From: Larix sibirica
Lineage: Eukaryota > Streptophyta > Pinopsida > Pinales > Pinaceae
Assembly: GCA_004151065.3 (NCBI GenBank)
Contig: NWUY0303919900.1
Span: forward strand, 1 to 12,551
Length of the DNA stretch: 12,551 bases
Direction: 5' to 3'
In this document: positions 1 to 9,328 of the stretch, one piece after another
How positions within the stretch are numbered: the first letter of the stretch is position 1
Layout of the letters: each line of letters starts with the position of its first letter
The notes under the pieces: generated by a model
Databases searched by the model: none
What the model saw: only the letters and a program-made list of their open reading frames with translations
What the model was told of the DNA's origin: nothing
Translations under genes and position numbers: made by a program

Positions 1-13
1 ATCATTAAAGATT

Positions 14-60
14 ATGTCCCCGATCATATGGCAATGTCGGGGACATTGCCACCTCGTGGC
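14..60. repeat. Overlapping perfect palindromes at the left edge
   Basis: Two perfect 10-bp hairpins compete for the same bases. Positions 14-23 (ATGTCCCCGA) pair with 37-46 across a 13-nt loop. Positions 29-38 (TGGCAATGTC) pair with 42-51 across a 3-nt GGG loop. A third small hairpin follows: GCCAC 48-52 with GTGGC 56-60. This block is much richer in GC than the AT-rich DNA after it. It may be the edge of a mobile element or LTR that continues outside the window, but no terminal repeat or target duplication can be checked here. The pairing is read directly from the bases; the element interpretation is a guess. Confidence 0.6.
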
Positions 61-902
61 TCTTGTTTGAAAAAGAAATTTATATAATCTTTTATTTTCC
101 CTACTAAGTCTTCGATGCCCTCTTTATTCTAATGGTGATGTTTTGTTTGAAATGGTCATTTTTATTTTAATTATATTTGTGTATAACCAAAACATATTTA
201 CAAATAATAGCAATTTTAAGGATGTCACATCAACTTTATGTTAAATATACAGTAATTAGTTATATTATCTTTAAGTAATTTATGATGACATTAAGAAATA
301 ATTAATAGTATGAAAGAAAGGAGTAGTCTATTTATTTTACTTTTTCGGTAATTTTTTGGGAAAATATACTTGGAAAAAGTTAAAAACGCAAAAGATTTAG
401 ACTACTTCTTAAAGAAATAATTAATATGTGATGTTATTTAAATGTCAAACTAAATTATTTCTATTAGTGTTGAATTTGTACAAGCATTTATGTTAGAATT
501 GTATATATTCATTTATATATTCTAGTGATAGTACAACATTGTTTGCAATAATTCAAAGATACACAAAAAAAACTCAATGTGTATGTTTAACTTAAGTAGA
601 GACTACATAGATGGTGGTTAACTACGATGAATGAAAGTTAGACCAAAAAAATATCAGTGTGTATATTTAACATAAGTAGAGACTAGCGGTTAACTATGAT
701 GAATGAAAGTTAGTGAGATGGATTTCAACAACATTTTATGATGACTCCACTTGTTATCAACATATTTTTTCAAAATTGAGAAACTTCCCTATGCTCACCT
801 TACTGCATTTTCTCCATTGATTATAGAATCTTAGTGCAAAATCAAGTGTTTGTTCACATTTTCCTCAATAAATAAACTACAATAAATCATCTAAAACAAA
901 AA
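61..902. other. AT-rich intergenic DNA, no gene seen
   Basis: I find no open frame of useful length on either strand, no recognisable protein fragment and no RNA gene. The stretch is AT-rich, with homopolymer runs and a few short repeats. One example is a 10-bp inverted pair, GAGTAGTCTA at 321-330 and its complement at 398-407. The only clear internal structure is the duplication at 561-713, listed separately. The stretch ends where the first satellite monomer begins near 903. Confidence 0.6.
561..713. repeat. Two-copy tandem duplication, 81 + 72 bp
   Basis: Unit 1 (561-641) and unit 2 (642-713) share most of their bases in order: a run of A, then CA(A/G)TGTGTAT, a TTTAAC..AAGTAGAGACTA core, GGTTAACTA, and a shared end GATGAATGAAAGTTAG. 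Unit 2 lacks about 9 bp after the AGAGACTA core; the other differences are point changes. This is a simple local tandem duplication that has since diverged. It has no coding potential. Confidence 0.8.
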
Positions 903-3900
903 GGTGAAGGATACCATATGGAGGTCATGTGTGTTGGTTCAAGGCATCATTTTAATCCCTAGATTCCTAGAAGCTTCATTTAGGGCTTAAGGCCTAAGTT
1001 TCCAAACTCAACAATGGCCAAGGCCCTAAGACCTATTCCTAGTTCCCATAACCTTCTAATGGCATTAATATCTCCACTTGGAGACCAAGGATATCCTTGA
1101 GAGATTATGTATGGTGATTTGAAGCATTGCTCATGGATTTGGATGTCTAGAAGCTTCCTTTAGAGCCTAATGCCTAGGTTATCTCCCATAATCATGTCTA
1201 AGGCCCTAATACCTATACGTAGTGGTCAAAAAATCCTAATGACATACAGATCCCCACTCGAAGCTAGAGATTCCTGTAGGAGGTCATGCATGATGCTTTA
1301 AGGTGTTATTATTTGTATTGTATGCCTATAAGATTCCTTTAGGGCCTAAGGCCATCATTTTCTCCCCTAGCCATGTATAAGGCACTAAGACCCGTACCTA
1401 ATATTATCCTTGATATATCCAATCATACACTAAGGATATCCTTAAAAGGTCATGTGTGGTTGGTTTGAGGTATATGTTTGTCCCTAGATGCCTATAATAT
1501 TTCTTTAGTTCCTAAGGCTTGGGTTTCGTCCCTCAACCATGTCGAGGTCCAAAAACCCATACCTAATCCTCAAAACCTCATAAAGGAATTAACTTCCTTT
1601 CTTGGAGGCCAAGTATACCCTTGGGGCTCATGAGATCATGTGTGGGGTTTTGAGGCATCACTCATGGCCTTAGATGCCTCAAATATTATGTTAGGGTGTA
1701 ATACATGGGCTTCCTCCTCTGATCATGTCTAAGGCCTCAAACATACTACTACCCAAAATCACATAATGGCACTAACTTCCCCATGAAAAAACAAGGATAC
1801 TCTCGAGATCATATGTATGGTTGTTCAAAGGATCCTTCTTCGACTTGGATGGCTAGAAGCTTCCTCTAGGGCCTAAGGCTCGGGTTTCCTTTCCCTACCA
1901 TGTCTAGGGCCCTAAAACTTGTACATAGTGCTAAAAAAAGGCTAATAATGCCACTCATATATTCAGTCAAAGGTAAACTAGGATTCCCTTGGAAGGTCAC
2001 ATGTGATGGTTCCAGGTGTTCTTCTTGGCCTCAAATGATTAGAAAATTCCTTTAGGTTCTAACACTTATATTTCTTTTTCTAACCATGTTTAGGGACTTG
2101 ATACCCATACTTAGTACTAAAATCCTCTTAATGGAACCAATATCCCCACTCGAGGGATAAGGATATCTTGGAAAAATCCATTATTGTCCAGTTCAACACA
2201 TTGTTCTTGACCCTAAATGCCTAGAAACTTCCTTTAGATTCCAAAGCTCAAGTTTCCTCCCCCAACCATGTCCAGGTCATCAAGGTCCAAGACCCATATC
2301 TAGTTCTCAAAAAATCCTTAGGGTGTCCATATCCCCACTCGAAAGTCAAATATCCCCTTAAGATATATTGTTGTTTTTATGTGTTATTCATTAAAGTTGA
2401 ACCCTAAAAGTTGCCTATAGAGCCTAATTCTTGATCTTCCTCTACCAAACATGGTTAACACCTTGAAACCAAACCTAGTGCTAAAAAAATCACAATAGTG
2501 CCCATATTTCCACTTGGAGGCCAAGAATACCCTTGGGAGATCATGCATTCTCATTTGAGGTAATGTTATTGGTCATGGATAACTAGGAGCTTTTATTAGG
2601 GTCGAAGGCATGGGTTTCCTCTCTTAACCATGTTTAGGACCAAATGACCCATACCATGTTTTAAAAAATACCTGTACTCCTTCAAATGTGACTTAAGAGA
2701 CCACAAATATGTCAAGTGTGGTGGTTTGAGGCTTCATTCATGGCCCTTTAGCCTTAGAATTTACCTCTAGGGCCTAAGCCCCAATATTTCTCCCCTATCA
2801 ATGATCAAGGTACTAAGACCCATACTTAGTTACCAAATATTCCTAATGGTGCCCATATTCTAGATTGAAGGAAAATCATAGAGGATGAGTGTGGTGGCTT
2901 GATGTGATGTTCTTGGTGTTCTATGTCTAGAAGCTTATTTTAGGTCTTACATCCAATGTTTCCTCTCTCAACCATGTCCTTTGTCCCACACTACCCATTC
3001 TTGGTTCTCAAAACATTTTATAGTGCACATATGGCCACTCAAAGATGAAATATCCCACAAAAATGTCATGTGTGGTGGTTCAAGGCATCATTCATGGCAC
3101 TTAAGCCCTAGAATATACATTTTAGAGCTAATGCCTAAGATTCATCACTTGAACGTATTATAGAGCTTTGGTTTGACACTGAGTTTTAAAAAATTCCTAA
3201 TGTTGCAAATATGTCCACTCGAAGATGAATGATCCCCTTGGGATGTGCATTGTTTTGAGGCATTTTTTTTACCTTATATGCACAAAATCTTCCTTCAAGG
3301 CCATGTTGAGGCCCCATGACCCATATGTTGTTCTTTACAACTTGTAATGGTTCCCATATCCCCACATGGGAACCAAATATCCCATTATCAGGTCATGTGT
3401 TTTAGTTTGAGGCATCATTTTTGGGCCTAAACTCTTATAATTTTATTTAAGGCCTAATGATTGATCTTTCTTCCTCAACTATGTGTAGATCCTAATGCTC
3501 AAAACTTGCTAATATCCTAAATATTCTCATTTAGAGACCAAGGGTATGCTTATGGGGTCATGTCTCATGTATCAATCCATCTTTCTTAAAGATGGATACT
3601 TAGAAGATTCCTTTTAGCCTATAAGGCCCAAGTCTACTCCCTCAACAATGTCTAATTCTCTAAGACTCATACATAGTATCAAAAACCTCCTAATGGCACC
3701 CATGGCCCTACTCAAAGGCAATGAAAACCTTAGGAGTTCATGTTTGGTGGTTTGAAGTTTTGAACATGGCCATGGATTCCTACAATATTTTTTTAGGGTC
3801 CATCCCTCAGGTTTCCCCTCAACCACATATAAGACCTCGATACCCATACCTGATGTTCAAATCTCTTAATGGTGTCCATACACCTACTTGAAAGACAATG

Positions 3901-4941
3901 ATACCCCCAAGGGGTCCTCTATGGTAGTTTTAGTAATTATTCTTAGTTTTAGATGCCTAGAATATTTCTTTATGTCATATTTCTCAGGATTCCTCCCCCA
4001 ACCATTTTCAAGGCCCCAAGCCACATTCCTACTATTGGAAAGCTCCTAATGTCACTAATATCCCCACTTGAAGGCTAAGGATACCCTTTGGAAGTCACAT
4101 GTGGTTGTTTGAGGTGTTGTTCTTGGTCCCCGATCCCTATAAGCTTCCTAACGAGACTAAGGCCCATGCTTCCTCCCCTAACCATTTCAACAACCCCAAG
4201 ACCCATAGCTACTACATAAATCCCCCTAATGTAATTGAGTTTTGACATCGAGTTGAAGGACACCCTTGATAGGTTATTTGTGGTGATTCAAGGCATAATT
4301 TTGGGCCTTGGATGAACCTAATATTTCTTTAGGGTATAATTCTTATGTTTCCTTCCCTAACCATGTACAAGGCCTTAAGACCCATGTTTAGTGCTCAACA
4401 CCTCCTAATGGATCCAATATTCCCACTTGTTGGACAATACCTATGTGGTGATTTGAGGAGTCTTTCTTGACCTTAGATACCTATAGGATTCCTTTAGGGA
4501 CAAAGGCATGTGTTTCCACCCTCAACCTTGTATGGGGCCCTAAGACCCATGATTATTGCTAAAATCCTCCCAATTCCTCACATATCCCTATTCTAACACC
4601 AATTATCCTCTCGAGAGGTTGCTTGTGGTGGTTTGATACATCATTCTTGGCCACATATGCATAGAAGCTTCCTTTAGTGTATATGGATTAGGTTTCCTCT
4701 CTTGACCATGTCGAGGTCCCCTAGACCCATCCTTAGTGATCAAATCCTGATGGTGTTCATACCCACACATGAGGCTAATAATACTCTCGAGAGGCCATGT
4801 GCAATGTTTTGAGTTGGTGATGTTGGTGGCTAACTAGAAGCTTCAATTAATGCCTAAGGTAGAGGCTTCCTCCCTTGATAATGTCTAAGGACCCAATACC
4901 CATACTTAGTGTTCAAAACATTTGAATGCCACTAATATCCA
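903..4941. repeat. Degenerate ~176-bp satellite array, about 23 monomers
   Basis: A diverged monomer recurs from end to end. Each unit carries the same landmarks in order: a GGTCATGTGTGGTGGTTTGAGG-like block, GCATCATTCTTGGCC, TGCCTAGAAGCTTCC, TTTAGGGCCTAAGGC, GGGTTTCCTCCC, AACCATGTCTAAGGCCC, TAAGACCCATACCTAGTG, CTCAAAA-CCTCCTAATGG, CACCCATATCCCCACTCGA, and AGGCCAAGGATACCCTTGG. The GTCATG landmark lies near 924, 1103, 1283, 1449, 1634, 1807, 1995, 2176, 2361, 2540, 2711, 2883, 3065, 3243, 3391, 3557, 3736, 3912, 4094, 4272, 4441, 4617 and 4793. That gives a mean step of about 176 bp (range about 148-188). Units are more GC-rich than the flanks and heavily diverged, so homogenisation seems to have stopped long ago. 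All units face the same way. Frames within it are broken by frequent stops, so I call no gene. Similar lengths occur in plant centromeric and heterochromatic satellites, but no centromeric role is shown here. Confidence 0.93.
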
Positions 4942-5000
4942 TCAAACAATTTGAACACAAATTTATTAATATTTATAAAAATTTCCAATCAAATAATTGA

Positions 5001-5406
5001 ATTTCAATTCAAATCGATTTTATCATGACCTTTATAATGTTACTAAATTATAAATTCATTGTCTTTAATTATTTATTAATGATAAATTTTAATGAACATT
5101 TAATTATTTATTTGTGTGACAATAATATAAAACATAAATAATTGAATTGGGTTATTTAGAAATTAAATATTTATAAAATTATTTCGTGAACATATATTTG
5201 TTTTATAATATAAAAATAAATAACGGAAATGGGTATATACAAAATAATTATTTTTGAATTTGTTTCATGTTTAAGGAACAAAGCTTCATAATTAAATCAT
5301 GAGCATTTATTTGTTGGAATAATATAAAAATAAATAATTGAAAATTCAAAAAATAATTAATTGTGAATTGTTTTATTTAAGGTGCAAACTCTTATAATTA
5401 AATCCT
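5001..5406. repeat. AT-rich flank with three ~105-bp tandem units (block C, copy 1)
   Basis: Right after the satellite comes a lead-in (5001-5093) and three related AT-rich units, at about 5094-5187, 5188-5300 and 5301-5406. Each starts GA(A/G)CAT.TATTTGT, followed by AATAATATAAA.ATAAATAATTGAA, and the last two end in CTTATAATTAAATC or a close variant. The whole block recurs at 8928-9326 after the second satellite tract. Units 1-3 of one copy match units 1-3 of the other better than their own neighbours. The three units therefore existed before the segment was duplicated. No coding potential. The 4942-5000 stretch between array and block is plain AT-rich DNA. Confidence 0.85.
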
Positions 5407-5510
5407 GCTTGCACATGTTACTATATGAAAGGAGCTCTTAGCACCACTTTCTTGTGCTTGCCAACTTAGCATACACTATTTCCAATAAAGTTAACAACAT
5501 TTAATCATTA

Positions 5511-5692
5511 TTTAACATTGCATAATATGAATAGTGTTAATGTTATATATTCAGTACAACCTTTAACACTACAAAATGTAAATAATGTTGATACCACCAA
5601 TTTAACACCACATAATATTAGTGGTTTTAATAATACTACTTCATCATCACATAATATAAATGATGTCTAAAAAATTCATCCCTTTCTTGTAG
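5511..5692. repeat. Four tandem ~40-50 bp units, each a potential hairpin
   Basis: Related units start near 5511, 5562, 5601 and 5641 with the pattern TTTAACAC-AC-ATAATAT..AGTGTTAAT. Each can fold on itself. Unit 1 pairs TAACATT 5513-5519 with AATGTTA 5539-5545. Unit 2 pairs AACACTA 5565-5571 with TAATGTT 5583-5589, with one mismatch. Unit 3 pairs TTAACACCAC 5602-5611 with GTGGTTTTAA 5621-5630, 9 of 10 bases. Unit 4 pairs CATCAT 5642-5647 with ATGATG 5660-5665. The tract ends in TTTCTTGTAG (5683-5692), which resembles the right end of CACTA-type DNA transposons but lacks the final TG. It could be a subterminal repeat region of a decayed non-autonomous DNA element. I see no matching left end, so that assignment is weak. 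Confidence 0.6.
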
Positions 5693-6360
5693 CAAAATGC
5701 AAAGTTAATCTAATAAAAAATATAGTAGATTGAAATATCCATACCCACACTAGTAAAACTAGAATCAACTTAAATATGAGATGAAAAACATGAATATATT
5801 TTATCAAACATCTCAAAAAGCAAGTCCTTGAGGAAGGAAAACTACAAGAAATTGTGAAACCAATCCAAGATACTGATCACTAATACAGCAGCTTGGCAAC
5901 TGCTATCTATCTCATACATAAATATAAGAAAATAAATATTGCATATTTATAATAGCTATGTCAAGCAACAACGGTAATATAATTTTTTAAAGCATTTTTC
6001 AAGTTTCAATTAAAAAACTAAAAATACATGAATATTTCTTTAACTTCTTGAATTATTATATATTTATTATTATAAAAAAAATTAAGCAAATAAGATTCTT
6101 TCGGTAACACGAGGCTTTTTTCTATTTTCTATTTTTTGAATTTGTAAATGGCTCCCTACTGTTTCAGCATTGGAAATCAAAGGTAACCCTGCTCTTTACA
6201 CTACTCCATCAGTAACATAAAGTCTTATCGACACTATGTATTTTAGACCAAAATATTCTACTTTCATTCCCACCTAACAGATAACTCAAATATTATTTTT
6301 TCTTTCTTGTGAAGGCAACTCCACTAACACAACTAAAATGATTTGATTCATGTAATTGTT
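5693..6360. other. AT-rich intergenic DNA, no gene seen
   Basis: No frame, protein fragment or RNA gene could be recognised on either strand. The sequence is AT-rich with poly-A and poly-T runs. CTACAAGAAA at 5842-5851 is the exact reverse complement of TTTCTTGTAG at 5683-5692. The two point away from each other relative to a normal CACTA element, so they do not bracket one element. Confidence 0.5.
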
Positions 6361-7085
6361 TTGGAATAAATGTTTCTTTACAAAGTTAATATGAATTCAT
6401 AAATCAACCACTCAAACAAAAAAACCCATCACACTTAATATAATTTTTATGATTTTTTTTTAAAAGAAGGAAGAAAATAAAATGTGCCATGTTGTTCACC
6501 CATATGTTTTTGAACTTTCCTAAAAAAAAATGTTATTTCGGTCGCCCGGGGCCCATCATATTTGACCATTTTTTTCTTTGATTTTTGGAATAAATATTAA
6601 TATGAATTCATAAATCAACTATTCAAATAAAAAAGAAACATAAAAGTGTTTTGTCAATATTCCATTGGTCATCCATCACATTTATTTAATTTTCATGAGT
6701 TATGATTCTTTTGAAAAAGAGGAAGGAAATTAAAAATGTCATGTCACCTATTCATATTTTTTTTAACTTTCTTGGAAAAAAATTGTTATGTCGGCCACCA
6801 TCATATTTATCATTTTTTCTTTCAAATTTCTTGAGAAAGGAGGAAGAAAAAAAATGTTCTGTGTGCCACCCATCACACTTTGAACATATTTTTAGAAGTG
6901 TTATGAATTTTCTTGAAATATGATGATGGGTTAGAAAATATGGATATACACTTTCAATATATTTTCTTGAGAAAGGAGAAAGAAAAAAATGTTACTAATT
7001 ACACTTTGAACATTTTTTTAAAAGTGTTATGAATTTTTTTAAAATAAAATATGAGGATGGGTTAGAAAATATGGATATGACAGTT
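6361..7085. repeat. Purine-rich modular repeat with nested tandem duplications
   Basis: Several diverged modules recur. TAATATGAATTCATAAATCA occurs at about 6387 and again about 211 bp later (6598), each after TTGGAATAAAT. A GAAGGAAGAAAATAAAATGT-like purine block recurs near 6465, 6718, 6836 and 6972. An ACTTTCTTGG-AAAAAA then TGTTAT-TCGG module occurs near 6517 and 6768. The right part is a tandem pair with a step of about 131-136 bp: TTGAGAAAGGAG (6831 and 6967), ACACTTTGAACAT, AAGTGTTATGAATTTT, and GGGTTAGAAAATATGGATAT (6928 and 7059). A GC-rich insert CGCCCGGGG near 6544 is absent from the paired module. The short frame at 6702-6923 is an accident of this AT-rich repeat, with a Lys/Phe-rich composition and no domain. 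Confidence 0.75.
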
Positions 7086-7324
7086 TTTGCAACGAAAAAA
7101 AATCAATTTTCATTGAATGTTTGATTGTAGTCATTTAACACTGATATGATAAGAAATGCAATGATAATTTATATTGAATTTTAATGAAAGTAATATTATT
7201 CTTTATATTGATCAATGTTATTGACTACATCCAACTACTTGCATTTCTAAGTTTTCAATACATTTTTTTCCTAATACATTATTCATAATGGAGGTGGATA
7301 ATTAAAACGTGATTTTATCCCTTA
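7086..7324. other. AT-rich spacer before the second satellite tract
   Basis: Plain AT-rich DNA with no frame or repeat that I can support. The satellite family resumes close to 7325. Confidence 0.5.
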
Positions 7325-8931
7325 TACATGGTTTTGGAGACCTAGAAGTTGCATTTCAAGTATAATGACTGATTTTCATCACTTGATATTATTCTAGGGC
7401 TTGAGATTGGTATAATGTTCTAAAATATTCATAAGGGTTTTAGTATGTCTCCTCGAAGGTGAATGATCCTTTGGGTGGTGTGTTGGTTTGAGGCATTATT
7501 TTTAACCCTTCATACACAAAAGCTTTCTTTAGGGCTCATAACCAATACCTTCTTCCTAACCATGTTGAGGCCTGATGACCCATATGCTCTACTCAAAATC
7601 TTGTAATGGTGCCCATATCCTCACATGGAGGTCATGTGTTTAGGTTTGAGGCATCATTATTGGGCCCAAATTCCTATGATCTTTATTTAAGGCCTAAGGC
7701 TTGATTTTTTTTCCCACAACTATGTCCACAAATTTGAAACCCAAAACTAATGCTAAAAAATTCCTAATATCACCAATATCTCCATTTGTAGGCCAAGGCC
7801 ATGCTAGTGAGTTTATGTGTGGTGGATTAATGTGGATTTCTTAAACCTATATGGTTAGAAGGTTCCTTAAGGGTACAAGGCCTAGGTTTCATCCCTCAAA
7901 AATGTCTAAGGCCCCAAGAATCGTACCTAGTATCCACATACTCGTAATAGCACCCATGTCCCCACTTGAAGGCAAGGATAACCTCAAGACGTCATGTATG
8001 ACAGTTTGACATGTTTTTTTTGGAAGCCAAGTATACTATCAGGAAATCATGATGCTTGAAATATTCCATTAGGGCCTAATACATGGGATTCCTCCTTTGA
8101 TCATAGCCAAGGCCTCAAGACACATACCTACTACCCAAAATCACATCATTTATGTAACCTTCCCCATGATAGGCCAAGGATGCCATTCGGATCCCATGTG
8201 TGGTTGTTCAAGGGATCCTTCATGGCCTTGGATAGCTAAAAGCTTCCTCTAGGGACTATGGCATGGGTTTCCTTTCCCTACAATGTCTATGGCCCTAAAA
8301 CCCATACTTAATACTAAAAAAATGCTAATAATGGCACTTATATCCTCATACAAAGGTAAAGGATTCCCTTGGAAGGTCATGTGCAGTGGTTTGAGGTATT
8401 GTCTTTGGCCTCAAATTCTTAGAAACTTCCTTTAGGGTTTAATACTTATCTTTCTTCTTTTAACCATATATAGGGCCTTGATACCCATACTTTGTATTGA
8501 GAGACTCTTAATGGTACCAATATCCCCACTAGAGGCACAATGATATCTTGGAAAAGCCCTTTGTTGTGGTTAAACACATTGTTCTTGACCCTAGCTACCA
8601 AAAAAATTCCTTTAGATCCTAAGGCCCAAGCTTCCTCCCCCAACCATGTCCAAGACACCACGACACATATTGAGTTCCCAAAAGCTCCTTATGGTGCCCA
8701 TTTCCCCACTCAAAAGCCAAAGATCCCATTAAGAGATATTGTGCAGTGGTTATAGGTGTCATTCATTGAAGTCGAGCCCTAAAAGTTTCCTTTAGAGTAT
8801 AATTCTTGAGCTTCCTCTACCAACCATGGTTAACACCCAAAAACCAAATCTAGTGCTCAAACAATCATAATGGTGCCCATATCCCCACTTGGAGGCCAAG
8901 AATACCCTTAGCATATAATGCGTGCTCATTT
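7325..8931. repeat. Second tract of the ~176-bp satellite, rearranged copy of the first
   Basis: This is the same monomer family in the same orientation, about nine units. Two blocks match particular parts of the first array rather than just the family consensus. Block A (about 7340-8015) follows copy 1 at about 3085-3765. Shared private features include GATGAATGATCC/GGTGAATGATCC, CATGTTGAGGCC then TGACCCATATG, and GTCATGTGTTT followed by AGTTTGAGGCATCAT. Block B (8021-8931) follows copy 1 at 1603-2556, sharing CCAAGTATAC, CTACTACCCAAAATCACAT, GTTGTTCAA(A/G)GGATCCTTC, GATATCTTGGAAAA and ACCAACCATGGTTAACACC-type stretches. Block B has lost about 40 bp near 8050 within a monomer. The blocks are joined near 8015-8021 in the opposite order from copy 1. 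No gene is supported; overlapping short frames on both strands at 8446-8755 are chance. Confidence 0.9.
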
Positions 8932-9326
8932 CAATTCAAATCGCTTTCATCACAACATTTACAATGTTACTAAATTATAAAATAATTGTCTTTAATTAAT
9001 TTTTAATGAACATTTATTTATTTATTTGAAGTGACAATAATAAAAAACATAAATAATTGAATTGGGTTATTTACAAATTAATTTTTTTATAAAATTTGGT
9101 GCTAAGCATTTATTTGTTTGAATAATATAAATATAAATAATTGAAGTGGGTGTATACAATATATTTATTTTTGAATTTGTTTATGTTTATGGCGCAAAGC
9201 CTCATTATTAAATCATGAGCATTTATTTGTCGGAATAATATAAACAAAATTGAATTGAATTATTTTCAAAATAATTATTTGTGAATTGTTGTATTTATGG
9301 TGCAAACTCTTATAATTAAATCATAC
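8928..9326. repeat. AT-rich flank, copy 2 of block C
   Basis: Colinear with 5001-5406: the lead-in ATTTCAATTCAAATCG, ACAATGTTACTAAATTATAAA-like stretch and GTCTTTAATTA, then three units at about 9008-9103, 9104-9216 and 9217-9324. The last ends CTCTTATAATTAAATCAT. Against copy 1 the match begins abruptly at the satellite junction (ATTT at 8928) and stops within a few bases of 9326. L1-derived, less AT-rich sequence takes over there. No coding potential of its own, though its last 10 codons are read in frame with the L1 remnant (ATG at 9297), making a chimeric open frame. Confidence 0.88.
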
Positions 9327-9328
9327 TT

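Noticed and set aside
321-407. 10-bp inverted repeat (321-330 with 398-407) as a regulatory or transposon hairpin
   Set aside because: Arms are short with a 67-nt loop in AT-rich DNA and there is no matching boundary or duplication; chance is a fair explanation.
2981-4263. Short open frames inside the first satellite (2981-3163 plus, 3614-3847 minus, 4075-4263 minus)
   Set aside because: They fall within satellite monomers, are not kept open in neighbouring monomers and show no domain or codon signal.
979-4500. Interstitial telomere array
   Set aside because: TTTAGGG and CCCTAAA occur only singly within monomers and never in tandem.
903-4941. CRISPR-like direct repeats
   Set aside because: Similarity runs through the whole 176-bp unit with no unique spacers, and the background is plant DNA.
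5683-5851. CACTA element bounded by TTTCTTGTAG and CTACAAGAAA
   Set aside because: The two ends are in the wrong orientation to enclose an element and both lack the terminal CA/TG bases.
6702-6923. 73-codon plus-strand frame
   Set aside because: Low-complexity Lys/Phe-rich translation of the purine-rich repeat; the related modules nearby are not open in the same way.
8446-8755. Overlapping frames on opposite strands
   Set aside because: Both lie in block B of the satellite; the colinear region of copy 1 (about 2040-2390) has no matching open frames.
9297-9328. ATG at 9297 as the start of a real gene
   Set aside because: The first codons come from the AT-rich block C, which also occurs at 5001-5406 without L1 sequence. 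The frame is a fusion by junction.
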